Assembly (NCBI GenBank): GCA_900543975.1
Contig: UQTI01000076.1
Span: 1-12,938, forward strand
Length of the DNA: 12,938 nt
Reading direction: 5' to 3'
From: an uncultured Prevotella sp.
GTDB lineage: Bacteria; Bacteroidota; Bacteroidia; Bacteroidales; Bacteroidaceae
In this document: positions 1 to 7,260 of the stretch, piece after piece
Numbering within the stretch: the stretch's first letter is position 1
Layout of the letters: every line of letters begins with the position of its first letter
Program-made: the position numbers and the translations under genes
Notes under the pieces: generated by a model
What the model saw: only the letters and a program-made list of their open reading frames with translations
The model's database searches: none
Told to the model about the DNA's origin: nothing

Positions 1-1194
1 AACCCGATTATCTTTACCAATGGTGACAACGATACCTTCCCCCTTTGGTATAACCAAGAGACCGAGGGTGTGCGCACAGACGCACGCGTGTGCAACCTTA
101 GCTACGTCAACACCGATTGGTATATTGACCAGATGAAGCGTCCTGCATACAACTCACCTTCGCTGCCCATCACATGGCCGCGTCTCGACTTCTGTTCAGG
201 CACAAACGAATATGTTCGTGTGCAGCCAGAACTTAAGGAGCAGGTTCTTCAGTTCTATAAAGAGAACCCAGAGGAAGCCAAGCAGCAGTTTGGTGATGAT
301 CCGTTTGAGGTGCGCAACGTCATGAAATATTGGGTGCGCTCAAAGAATGCCGACATGCACGTCATTCCTACCGACACTCTCTATCTTGACATCGACAAGG
401 AGGCTGTGAAGCGTAGCGGCATGATGATGGCCAGCGACACCATTCCTGACCGCATGGTTATCTCTCTGAAGGGCAAGTCGGCTCTCTACAAGGGCGAACT
501 TATGATGCTTGAGATTGTATCGCAGGCCAACTGGACACGTCCTGTTTATGTGGCAACGACCGTTGGTTCTGACAACTATCTCAACCTTGGCGACAACTTC
601 GTTCGTGAGGGATTGGCCAACCGCATAACGCCGTTCACCACAAATGCTCCTGGTGCAAAGAACTTTGACACCGAGAAGACATATAACAATGTGATGAACC
701 GTTACAAGTGGGGCGGTCTGGAACAAAAGGGTCTTTACATTGACGAGACCGTGATGCGCATGTGCTACACTCACCGTCACCTTATGGCTGATCTCGCCTT
801 GCAACTCATTGCAGAGGGCAAGACAGACAAGGCGTTGAATGTGTTGCGCAAGTCGGAGAAAGTGTTGCCAAGCTACAATGTGCCCAACACTTATCTGTCT
901 GGAGCTGCCGATCTGGCAAAGGCTTATGCCCTGCTTGGCAAGAAGAACGATGCCCAGCGCATTATCGATCAGGTATGGAAAGACAGTAAGCAGTATGCAC
1001 AATGGTATGTCGGTCTTGAAGGCAACCTTTTCACCATGTCGCAGAATGATGTCCTGAAATATATCTATATCATGCAGGCAACTGCTGATGTGGAGGGTCT
1101 CATCAGTTCTACGAAGGCAGAAAAGATGCTGAGCGATATAAACGCCATTTATGTTTATTATCAGAAAAAAGGCGGTCAACCGTTTGAGCAGTAG
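1..1194 (+). CDS. DUF2723 (TMEM260-like) protein O-mannosyltransferase-type membrane protein, C-terminal part; 5' end outside window
   Basis: The reading frame is open from base 1, so this is the C-terminal ~397 residues of a longer protein whose start lies upstream. The first ATG inside the window, at position 136 or later, is not the real start. The opening stretch NGDNDTFPLWY followed by EGVRTD and NTDWYIDQM is the conserved C-terminal signature I associate with Bacteroidota DUF2723 proteins. These are large GT-C-type membrane proteins related to human TMEM260, an O-mannosyltransferase. The expected N-terminal multi-span membrane domain is not in view. What is visible is mostly soluble and probably periplasmic. 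Its last ~130 residues are helical and TPR-like (for example LAKAYALLGKKNDAQRIIDQV). The stop is TAG at 1192-1194. A deacetylase gene follows 60 bp downstream on the same strand. The family call is firm. Transfer of mannose to proteins is inferred from the family, and the acceptor is unknown. Confidence 0.88.
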   Translation, partial: NPIIFTNGDNDTFPLWYNQETEGVRTDARVCNLSYVNTDWYIDQMKRPAYNSPSLPITWPRLDFCSGTNEYVRVQPELKEQVLQFYKENPEEAKQQFGDDPFEVRNVMKYWVRSKNADMHVIPTDTLYLDIDKEAVKRSGMMMASDTIPDRMVISLKGKSALYKGELMMLEIVSQANWTRPVYVATTVGSDNYLNLGDNFVREGLANRITPFTTNAPGAKNFDTEKTYNNVMNRYKWGGLEQKGLYIDETVMRMCYTHRHLMADLALQLIAEGKTDKALNVLRKSEKVLPSYNVPNTYLSGAADLAKAYALLGKKNDAQRIIDQVWKDSKQYAQWYVGLEGNLFTMSQNDVLKYIYIMQATADVEGLISSTKAEKMLSDINAIYVYYQKKGGQPFEQ

Positions 1195-1226
1195 TTCTTG
1201 ACAGGAATAGTAACTGTAAGCAAGAA
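1195..1226 (+). other. Weak hairpin directly after the DUF2723 stop codon
   Basis: TTCTTG (1195-1200) pairs with CAAGAA (1221-1226), and inside it ACAG (1201-1204) pairs with CTGT (1214-1217), leaving a 3-nt bulge. ATAACTTTT follows, which is a poor T-run. It may trim or attenuate transcripts between the two genes, but it does not look like a full terminator, so readthrough into the deacetylase gene is likely. Confidence 0.3.
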
Positions 1227-1254
1227 ATAACTTTTAGAAGTAAAAGTAAAGATA

Positions 1255-1866
1255 ATGATTATAGAACAACCAGCCAAATGGCTGAGATGGCTATTCCCCA
1301 AGGCGGCTTGGAGGATGGACCCGAAGGAGAAGGCGGTATATCTGACCTTTGATGACGGGCCCATCCCCGAGGCCACGCCGTTCATTCTCAAAACTCTTGA
1401 AGAATATGGAGTTAAGGCTACGTTCTTTATGGTGGGTGACAATGTGCGGAAATATCCTGATCTCTACAGACAGATAGTTGAGGCAGGACATCAAGTGGGT
1501 AACCACACGTTCCATCATCTTGGAGCGTTCAAGCACACAATAAAAACGTATCTTGATGATACGGAGCTTGCAAACGAACTTATTCATGCCCGCTATTTTA
1601 GACCACCGCATGGTTGCATGAGAATGAGCGAATATTGGCAACTCAGACGCAAGTACACTATCGTGATGTGGGACCTTGTAACCCGCGACTATTCAAAGTG
1701 GATGACGGCAGAGGATGTGCTTAACAACGTTAAACGCTATGCCCGTAATGGTTCTATTATAACCTTCCACGATTCGCTTAAGAGCGTTACGAAACTCCAT
1801 TTCGCTCTTCCACAGTCGTTGCAATGGCTTAAGGAACAGGGATATGAGTTTAAAATATTCCCATAA
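1255..1866 (+). CDS. Polysaccharide deacetylase (NodB homology domain, carbohydrate esterase family 4)
   Basis: This 203-residue protein is essentially a bare NodB domain. All five CE4 motifs are present in order: TFDDGP (31-36) with the catalytic-base and metal-binding aspartates, HTFHH (84-88) as the HTxxH zinc ligands, RPPHG (116-120), the MWDLVTRDY stretch (138-146), and TFHDS (170-174) with the last histidine. CE4 enzymes remove N- or O-acetyl groups from peptidoglycan, chitin-like or exopolysaccharide chains with a divalent metal. The catalytic set is intact, so it is probably active. No signal peptide or convincing membrane span is visible; the N-terminus reads MIIEQPAKWLRWLF, a short amphipathic or hydrophobic stretch at most. 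Location and substrate are therefore open. ATG 1255 is preceded by an A-rich leader. It lies 60 bp after the DUF2723 gene and is probably co-transcribed with it, then is closed by the hairpin at 1898-1966. Confidence 0.9.
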   Translation: MIIEQPAKWLRWLFPKAAWRMDPKEKAVYLTFDDGPIPEATPFILKTLEEYGVKATFFMVGDNVRKYPDLYRQIVEAGHQVGNHTFHHLGAFKHTIKTYLDDTELANELIHARYFRPPHGCMRMSEYWQLRRKYTIVMWDLVTRDYSKWMTAEDVLNNVKRYARNGSIITFHDSLKSVTKLHFALPQSLQWLKEQGYEFKIFP

Positions 1867-1897
1867 CAAGACTGTCTGATTTTTTTATGATAGAGGC

Positions 1898-1966
1898 AAT
1901 AGAGACATATCTTCATAAAACCATAAAGTGTGGTGATGACGTTGTTTCCATTGTCTCTATTTTTTT
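1898..1966 (+). terminator. Rho-independent terminator after the deacetylase gene
   Basis: AATAGAGACA (1898-1907) pairs perfectly with TGTCTCTATT (1952-1961) and runs straight into seven T residues (1960-1966). The 44-nt loop is long but contains its own small stem (ACCA with TGGT). It sits 32 nt past the deacetylase stop and separates that gene from the one at 2038. Confidence 0.7.
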
Positions 1967-2037
1967 GCTCACTATAAAAAATACAGAAAACTGCCTAATG
2001 ACCGATTTGGGTTTAATAATATAAAACAAAGTTTGAT

Positions 2038-2772
2038 ATGACAGATAAAAACACAAAAGCCAATTTGTATAGTGCCCTTGCCGCATGTATGCGTGGCTTC
2101 TTCGAGGCTTTTGCCATGGGTGTCATCGATGATGCTTATGGTGATGATGCCAAGACAAAAGCATCAAAAATGGAGCCTAAGAATGTTAAACAAGCCTTGC
2201 TCAACTATTATGGTGAGGTGGGTAAGATGTTCTTTGACCAGATGTTTTATACCATTGCACAGCTTACATACGACAATGTAGACGAGGCCGTAGAGCGTGT
2301 TAAAGCTGAGTGTGGCGAAGGAGCTACTGTTCCCGACTATATGCGTGTGGCTTGTCGTGAGCAGGCTGTTTATGAGGCTATGGTTGAAGAATATAAACGT
2401 AATTTCTCTGCCTTGCTCGCTGGTGGCATGCCATCGCCAAAGAGTCATATAGCCGATCGTGTGAAGGGCGACATGCTTGCAGCCTCTGATAGCGGTCAAT
2501 GTCTGCGCCTTCTTGTAAGAGTGGTCATAAGGTCTTATGTCATGGGCTTACGTCTCTCGACAGACGGACGGCACCAGCTTAACCAAGCATCGCTTTTGCG
2601 TATACTTGCGGAGAATATAAATCTGCTGACCCATGACGATGTTATAACAGGCGATTTCGAAACTGTTGATCAGTTGCTTGCTCATGTGTGTGGTGGGGAA
2701 GAATCGTTTGCAATAATGTCGGAAGAGATGAACAACGTGATGAACGATGTTATTGGTGGCGACGCTATATAG
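2038..2772 (+). CDS. Unrecognised 244-residue protein, probably soluble and helical
   Basis: I do not recognise the family. The frame is open from ATG 2038 to TAG 2770-2772, and codon use resembles its neighbours. The protein has no signal peptide and no clear transmembrane segment. Its composition is rich in Ala, Met, Glu, Asp and Val, and the residue pattern suggests alpha helices throughout. Stretches that could serve as search seeds are MRGFFEAFAMGVIDDAYG (18-35), KNVKQALLNYYGEVGKMFFD (48-67), GMPSPKSHIADRVKGDMLA (130-148) and an acidic Met/Asn-rich tail (EEMNNVMNDVIGG). It stands alone on its strand: a terminator lies upstream, and the DUF58 gene runs into it from the other side with an 8-bp overlap. 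I see no convincing -7 box in the 70 bp upstream; a TTTG at 2032-2035 is too close to the start codon. No function is proposed. Confidence 0.75.
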   Translation: MTDKNTKANLYSALAACMRGFFEAFAMGVIDDAYGDDAKTKASKMEPKNVKQALLNYYGEVGKMFFDQMFYTIAQLTYDNVDEAVERVKAECGEGATVPDYMRVACREQAVYEAMVEEYKRNFSALLAGGMPSPKSHIADRVKGDMLAASDSGQCLRLLVRVVIRSYVMGLRLSTDGRHQLNQASLLRILAENINLLTHDDVITGDFETVDQLLAHVCGGEESFAIMSEEMNNVMNDVIGGDAI

Positions 2773-4075
2773 TGTGTCGGGCCTTCATTTCCAGATATCT
2801 GTTTACCACATCTGCTGACAGATTTTGAGGTGTGGTAAGCAGACTCTGTATGCCGTGGCGACGCAGTTGGGAAATGATGAGATGCTGTTCATTCATCATT
2901 TTCTCTACTATAACATGTTGATAATATTCTTCTGTTGTGTGTGCTTTTGTTTTTAGAAACTGCTGTTTCTCGTTGTCAATAAAGAAAACGAGGAGCACCC
3001 TATGACGCTTGTTTAGCATTTGCAGATAAGGCAGTTGGCGTTCCATGGCATGCAGACTGTCAAAACTGGTGTAGACAACAAGCAGAGACCGTTTTGACAA
3101 TTGGTGGTTTACGGTAGCTGACATGTCGGCGAAATCGCTTTCATACCATTGTGACTGCTGCGAGTAGAGGGCATCGAGCAGCTTTTCCATCTGTCCTTGT
3201 CGGCGTGATGGCGCAACAAACGTGTCGGTGTGGTCGTTGAAACACACCAGTCCGGCCTTGTCTGCTTTACGCACAGCTATATAGGAAAGCATCAATGCGG
3301 CGTTTATGGCATAGTCGAGAAGCGTCATGTCCTTAAACGACTGTTGCATGGCACGTCCCTTGTCTATTACGGACACGATCTGTTGTGAACGTTCTTCTTC
3401 ATATACGTTCACCATCAGTTGGTTCCGACGCGCAGATGCTTTCCAGTTCATAGACCTATAGTTGTCGCCAGTAACATATTCTTTAATGTGCTCAAACTCG
3501 GTGTTGTTTCCTGCACGACGAACACGCTTGACCCCCATCTCTGTAAGACGGTTGCTAATGGCCAGTAGCTCATATTTATGCAGCATAAGATATGAGGGGT
3601 AAACCTTTACATCTTGCGGTTCGCCACATGTGTAGCGACGCTCGACAAGTTGTAACGGCGATGTGGCAAACACCCTTATGTGTCCGAACCCATAGACCCC
3701 TCGTTGTGTGGGACGCAGTTTATAAATCACGTTTTTACCTTCAAGCGGCGCAAGGCGAAGACGGAACACGATGTCACGGCGCTGAAAGACAAACGGTGTC
3801 TCGTCTATTATCTTTATTTTTAATGCCCATGCACTTGTGCTTTCCACGCGTATCCTTATCTCGTTGTCGTCGCCGTTTGACAGGCGTTCTGCCACTTGTC
3901 TTGTTGCGTGTATGGCGTGACGCGAATACATCATGATAAGGTCTGTAATTGTCATGAAGAGCAGAAGCCACATGACGACACATCCCACCGTGTAGAGCGG
4001 TGGGTAGTAATTGCCTACAGTCATCATTACGATGGCTGTAATCATTATTGTGTAAAAACGGTTTGTAAGATACAT
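2765..4075 (-). CDS. DUF58-domain protein, MoxR partner with N-terminal membrane anchor
   Basis: This 436-residue protein is the last gene of the six-gene minus-strand operon. Two hydrophobic segments near the N-terminus (about residues 7-24 and 26-47) anchor it in the inner membrane. The rest is cytoplasmic and includes the DUF58 core NTEFEHIKEYVTGDNYRS (191-208) followed by MNWKASAR (209-216). Next is a vWA-like strand ending in IDKGRAM, in which the classical DxSxS metal site is replaced by D-x-G-R. That replacement is usual for DUF58. DUF58 proteins are habitual partners of MoxR ATPases, and the moxR gene is directly upstream. I chose ATG 4075, which leaves TAG-AAAA-ATG after the moxR stop and implies coupled translation. 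A TTG start at 4096 would add seven residues and overlap moxR by 17 bp, and is less likely. The 3' end overlaps the convergent gene by 8 bp. Confidence 0.9.
   Translation of the reverse strand: MYLTNRFYTIMITAIVMMTVGNYYPPLYTVGCVVMWLLLFMTITDLIMMYSRHAIHATRQVAERLSNGDDNEIRIRVESTSAWALKIKIIDETPFVFQRRDIVFRLRLAPLEGKNVIYKLRPTQRGVYGFGHIRVFATSPLQLVERRYTCGEPQDVKVYPSYLMLHKYELLAISNRLTEMGVKRVRRAGNNTEFEHIKEYVTGDNYRSMNWKASARRNQLMVNVYEEERSQQIVSVIDKGRAMQQSFKDMTLLDYAINAALMLSYIAVRKADKAGLVCFNDHTDTFVAPSRRQGQMEKLLDALYSQQSQWYESDFADMSATVNHQLSKRSLLVVYTSFDSLHAMERQLPYLQMLNKRHRVLLVFFIDNEKQQFLKTKAHTTEEYYQHVIVEKMMNEQHLIISQLRRHGIQSLLTTPQNLSADVVNRYLEMKARHTI
2803..2838. repeat. Inverted repeat within the 3' end of the DUF58 gene
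   Basis: TTACCACA (2803-2810) and TGTGGTAA (2831-2838) are perfect 8-bp arms. Just inside the left arm, TCTG-CTGA-CAGA forms a smaller stem. No T-run follows on the plus strand. It starts about 30 nt past the plus-strand stop at 2772, so it might slow or stabilise the 3' end of that transcript, but it also encodes protein and may be chance. Confidence 0.3.
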
Positions 4076-4079
4076 TTTT

Positions 4080-5042
4080 CTATTTTGGTACTTCAACCAT
4101 GTCGATTAATTTCTGCGCCACAACAACAGGGCTATAACCTTCCATCTCTGTCTCAGCCGTAAGCATCAGTCGGTGTTGCATGACGGGAGGTGCCACGGTC
4201 TTAATGTCGTCAGGTATGACAAAATCGCGGCCTTGCAACAACGCATAAGCCTTGGCACAACGGAGCATGTCTACCGATGCGCGTGGTGAACAACCCATAT
4301 AAACCATTTTCGACTCGCGGCTCTGGGCAACAATTTGGGCAATGTAGCGCAACAACGAGTGGTCCACCACCACATTGTCCATCATGCCTCGCAACTCTAA
4401 CAGCTGATCTTTGGTAATGGCAGGTTTGACATCGTCTAAACGTGCGAACGATGTATGGGCATTGTGTCGGCTTAATATTTCCACCTCCTCGTCAACAGAA
4501 GGATAGCCCATCGTTATTTTCATGATGAAACGGTCGAGCTGTGCCTCAGGCAGACGATAGGTGCCTTCCTGTTCAACGGGGTTTTGGGTGGCTATTATTG
4601 AGTAGATGCCGCCCATCTTGTAAGATGTGCCGTCAATGGTAGCTTGACGTTCTTCCATAACCTCAAACAGGGCTGCTTGTGTTTTTGCAGGAGCGCGATT
4701 GATCTCGTCTGCAAGAATGATGTCTGCAAACACTGGGCCTGCATGGAAATCAAACTCTTGGGTTTTAATGTTGAAAACGGATGTGCCAAGAACATCGCTT
4801 GGCATGAGGTCGGGGGTAAACTGTATGCGTGAAAACCGTGCGTCGATGAGTCGTGACATCAGTCGTGCAAGCAAGGTCTTTGCCACTCCTGGCACACCCT
4901 CCAACAGCACATGTCCGTCGGCGATGATTGATGTTAGAACCATGTCTACAGCTTTGGTCTGTCCAACAATTATGTCGGATATATGTTGTCTTATTTCATC
5001 CATCTTGTGGGTGAACTCGGTCAAATCGGTTCTTGTTTCCAT
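4080..5042 (-). CDS. MoxR-family AAA+ ATPase
   Basis: This 320-residue protein has the usual MoxR length and all AAA+ signatures: Walker A GVPGVAKT (49-56), the FTPDLMPSDVLG stretch (75-86), Walker B ILADEINR (109-116) with catalytic Asp112-Glu113, sensor 1 ATQNP (151-155), the LPEAQLDRF arginine region (164-172) and the sensor-2-like GCSPRAS (250-256). MoxR ATPases act as chaperone-like remodelling machines on vWA or DUF58-type partners in the cytoplasm. The partner here is almost certainly the DUF58 protein encoded 4 nt downstream. The gene lies 76 nt after the DUF4350 stop. That gap shows no -7 box or terminator hairpin, so I place it in the same operon. ATG 5042 is the natural start, about 26 residues before the first conserved block. 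The family and activity are secure, while the physiological client is unknown. Confidence 0.95.
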   Translation of the reverse strand: METRTDLTEFTHKMDEIRQHISDIIVGQTKAVDMVLTSIIADGHVLLEGVPGVAKTLLARLMSRLIDARFSRIQFTPDLMPSDVLGTSVFNIKTQEFDFHAGPVFADIILADEINRAPAKTQAALFEVMEERQATIDGTSYKMGGIYSIIATQNPVEQEGTYRLPEAQLDRFIMKITMGYPSVDEEVEILSRHNAHTSFARLDDVKPAITKDQLLELRGMMDNVVVDHSLLRYIAQIVAQSRESKMVYMGCSPRASVDMLRCAKAYALLQGRDFVIPDDIKTVAPPVMQHRLMLTAETEMEGYSPVVVAQKLIDMVEVPK

Positions 5043-5118
5043 TGTATCTTTAATTTATATTATCGTGTTTTTGGTGCTTTTATCTATAATGAGTTTTATT
5101 GTTGTTTGCCATTAACTC

Positions 5119-6522
5119 TTATATCTGTTTCATGATCTCATCCATACGGTTTATGGCCCACTTCATCTCGCGCTCGTCAATGGTGCCTTCAGTAAAATAG
5201 TCCAAACGCAATCGCAGCAAATCTTCCTTCACCTTTTCTTCTTTCAATGATGTGCGTCGTGCTATAAGGCGTGCTGCATCGGGTGGTAGCTTGTGTTCAA
5301 GAATATCAACCTGAAGAGTTGTGCGCAGACGCTCGGCAAAGAACATGAACTTCTTTCGCAGAAGGTCTGCATTGTCACCACGATGATAATAAAGTGTACC
5401 TATGAGTTTTGCAAACTCTAATGTGTGGTTCTTGGGTGGAGAAACGACAGGGATGATTCGTTGTCTGCGGCGTGCCTTAAACACACAGAAGAGGACGAGC
5501 GCGAAGACTGTAAGATACCAAGCGTGGCGCAACGGTTTTTTGTTGAGAACGTATCGCATGGGTGACAGTTCTGCTTCATAATCAGATGTCGTTTTCGTGT
5601 ATGCTGTTGTGCGGATGACGGGGCGATCAGCTATCTGTGTCATCAGTCGCATGACAACAGGTAAAAGTTGACGGTCGAGCACGCCATAATTGGTGAAAGC
5701 TAATGGCATGGCGACAACAGTAAGCTTACCGTTTCCTATTGATCGGGTGACAGCGACAGGTGTCTTTTGGGTAATATTCTCATTTAAAACCTGTCCAAGC
5801 CATTCGGCGCTGTCGTTATATTCTTTTAGCTTGTTCTTCTTCCGCATCTCCTTTTCGCGTGCAACATAATATCTGAAATATTTGTTCTGTTCTTCAGGAA
5901 CTATGGTTTCAGAATATTTCCATAAAAGAGTGTCAAACTTCACCGTTTCACACATGCGTCGGTCAACAATCACCGATCCGCCAGATATGCTGTTGAACGA
6001 GCTGGCTTGCATGGGTGGGTATGTCGTGTCAGGATTGCGCCAAAAGAGAGTGTCATAGCTTTCATAGACATTCATGCCACGAAGAAAATTCTTAATGTTC
6101 TCCACGTTAAAATAGATGCTACCATTGTATGACAAGCCATAGTTGTAGGCAATGGTTGAGTCGGTTCTGGCATCGGCCGACTGAAGCACAGCAATCATGA
6201 CATTTGAGCCACGACGTAGCAGACTGTCCATGGAGCGTAGGTCTATAGCGTTAAGGCTCATAAGATCACACAATACCAAGAGGTTGCTGTTGCGCATCTT
6301 CTTGTCATTGTTTATCTGAGTGAACGTCTTGCGTAAGACGGCATAACCGCGCGGCATCGATTCTGTCATGATGCTGTCAAACACATAGCATCCGAATGGT
6401 TGGCGGTCGTTATGTGAGAATGATGCCTCCCACACAAATCGTCGCGGCATGCGTTGGCCTAAAGCAAAACACACAAGCACGAAGACTGTAATGAACAGAA
6501 CATATTTATGTGAGCCTTTCAT
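5119..6522 (-). CDS. DUF4350-domain membrane protein
   Basis: This 467-residue protein starts with a short positively charged end and a hydrophobic segment (about residues 7-22: YVLFITVFVLVCFALG), which is an uncleaved anchor or signal. A large, probably periplasmic domain follows. Within it, MDSLLRRGSNVMIAVLQS resembles the glutamine-amidotransferase-like fold reported for DUF4350-type proteins. A second membrane span at about 334-350 (AWYLTVFALVLFCVFKA) leads to a cytoplasmic tail with PPKNHTLEFAKLIGTLYY (363-380) and helical, charged regions to the C-terminus. The tail motif is typical of the DUF4350 proteins found next to MoxR/DUF58. Its ATG overlaps the DUF4129 stop in an ATGA, and a full AAAGGAGGT lies 5 nt upstream. 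That is a textbook Shine-Dalgarno sequence and unusual for this phylum. It implies reinitiation plus strong independent loading. The function is not established. Confidence 0.82.
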   Translation of the reverse strand: MKGSHKYVLFITVFVLVCFALGQRMPRRFVWEASFSHNDRQPFGCYVFDSIMTESMPRGYAVLRKTFTQINNDKKMRNSNLLVLCDLMSLNAIDLRSMDSLLRRGSNVMIAVLQSADARTDSTIAYNYGLSYNGSIYFNVENIKNFLRGMNVYESYDTLFWRNPDTTYPPMQASSFNSISGGSVIVDRRMCETVKFDTLLWKYSETIVPEEQNKYFRYYVAREKEMRKKNKLKEYNDSAEWLGQVLNENITQKTPVAVTRSIGNGKLTVVAMPLAFTNYGVLDRQLLPVVMRLMTQIADRPVIRTTAYTKTTSDYEAELSPMRYVLNKKPLRHAWYLTVFALVLFCVFKARRRQRIIPVVSPPKNHTLEFAKLIGTLYYHRGDNADLLRKKFMFFAERLRTTLQVDILEHKLPPDAARLIARRTSLKEEKVKEDLLRLRLDYFTEGTIDEREMKWAINRMDEIMKQI

Positions 6523-6536
6523 TCAGTACCTCCTTT
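6519..6536 (-). promoter_or_regulatory. Strong Shine-Dalgarno and ATGA stop-start overlap
   Basis: On the minus strand AAAGGAGGT (6536-6528) precedes the DUF4350 ATG (6522-6520) by five nt, and the ATG shares bases with the DUF4129 TGA. A match this long to the anti-Shine-Dalgarno sequence stands out against the A-rich, SD-less leaders of the other genes here. Confidence 0.75.
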
Positions 6537-7199
6537 CTCCTTGGTTGTTGTCATGGTTTGCACCGTGGCGTTAGCTTCTGCTTTTTGGGCAATCTCAATC
6601 TCCTCTATCGTTGCTTTGCTGTCAGCCATTGCAGCATCTGTTGTTGAGGCATCTGCATCATAGCCACCATAGCGTATGCGTACAAATGTTGTTGTGAGGT
6701 GGTGGAACGGTCGCCCATTATATTCGTTTAAATATTGTGATGGTGTCTTTGCCGGTTGCCAGTCTATCTTGCCTGCGTCGCTCAGATGGCGTAATGTCTG
6801 TAGATAAACAAGTCGCACGGCTTCGCGATAATTGCCAACCTTTAGAGCTTGGTCTATTGTAGAAGGGAAATCTATTCCATAAATATTGTCTTCCTCTACG
6901 ATGTAGCCGTCATTTTCTGCGTTCTTCTTGCTACGCCATCGAAGCAGTTCGGGGTGACGGTATAGTGTGTACACTATTATTGCGACAATCGCTCCAAAGC
7001 CTAACACATACCATATTATCTCCCCTGTATAACCAAGAGATAAATCACCGAACAGATCCTGCATTATTTGGTTGAACTTGTCGGTGAACCAGTCCCATAG
7101 CGAGAAGCTTGAACCTTTGAATTCAACGGTATAGTCGAACTCAGGTTTTGTGCGCCATTCTGCTATGCGAAGTGTGTCTACTGATAGCGTATCGGTCAT
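6519..7199 (-). CDS. DUF4129-domain membrane protein
   Basis: This 226-residue protein has an N-terminal ~60-residue segment without a signal peptide. It contains SSFSLWDWFTDKFNQIMQDL, a likely amphipathic helix. One membrane span follows (about residues 61-80, IIWYVLGFGAIVAIIVYTLY), then a cytoplasmic domain. That domain carries the DUF4129 core: YREAVRLVYLQTLRHLSDAG (124-143), then KIDWQPAKTPSQYLNEY and FVRIRYGGY. In many bacteria this domain occurs beside MoxR, DUF58 and transglutaminase genes and is thought to be part of a membrane complex with them. The C-terminus is low in complexity (Ala/Thr/Glu/Lys) and encodes the Shine-Dalgarno sequence for the next gene. The stop overlaps the DUF4350 start by 4 nt. 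A 61-nt, strongly purine-rich leader separates the start from the preceding gene. Confidence 0.85.
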   Translation of the reverse strand: MTDTLSVDTLRIAEWRTKPEFDYTVEFKGSSFSLWDWFTDKFNQIMQDLFGDLSLGYTGEIIWYVLGFGAIVAIIVYTLYRHPELLRWRSKKNAENDGYIVEEDNIYGIDFPSTIDQALKVGNYREAVRLVYLQTLRHLSDAGKIDWQPAKTPSQYLNEYNGRPFHHLTTTFVRIRYGGYDADASTTDAAMADSKATIEEIEIAQKAEANATVQTMTTTKEKGGTE

Positions 7200-7260
7200 T
7201 GTAGAGTTGTTAATATTCTGTTTTTGTTCTTCTTTATCTTTTCTCTTTAATTTTTACTCT

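Noticed and set aside
340..1179. A 279-codon open frame on the minus strand opposite the DUF2723 gene
   Set aside because: The plus-strand frame carries clear DUF2723 signatures. The minus-strand product has no recognisable domain and mirrors codon bias of the real gene.
2006..2035. TTTG (2006-2009) and TTTG (2032-2035) as a promoter for the gene at 2038
   Set aside because: Transcription would start after the ATG, and the second element lacks the TA of TAnnTTTG.
4076..4096. TTG at 4096 as start of the DUF58 protein, adding seven residues
   Set aside because: ATG 4075 lies four nt past the moxR stop and gives a natural N-terminus just before the first membrane span.
7200..7260. A separate promoter in the purine-rich gap before DUF4129
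   Set aside because: No TAnnTTTG or TTTG pair is present on the minus strand. The gap reads as an A/G-rich translation leader within the operon.
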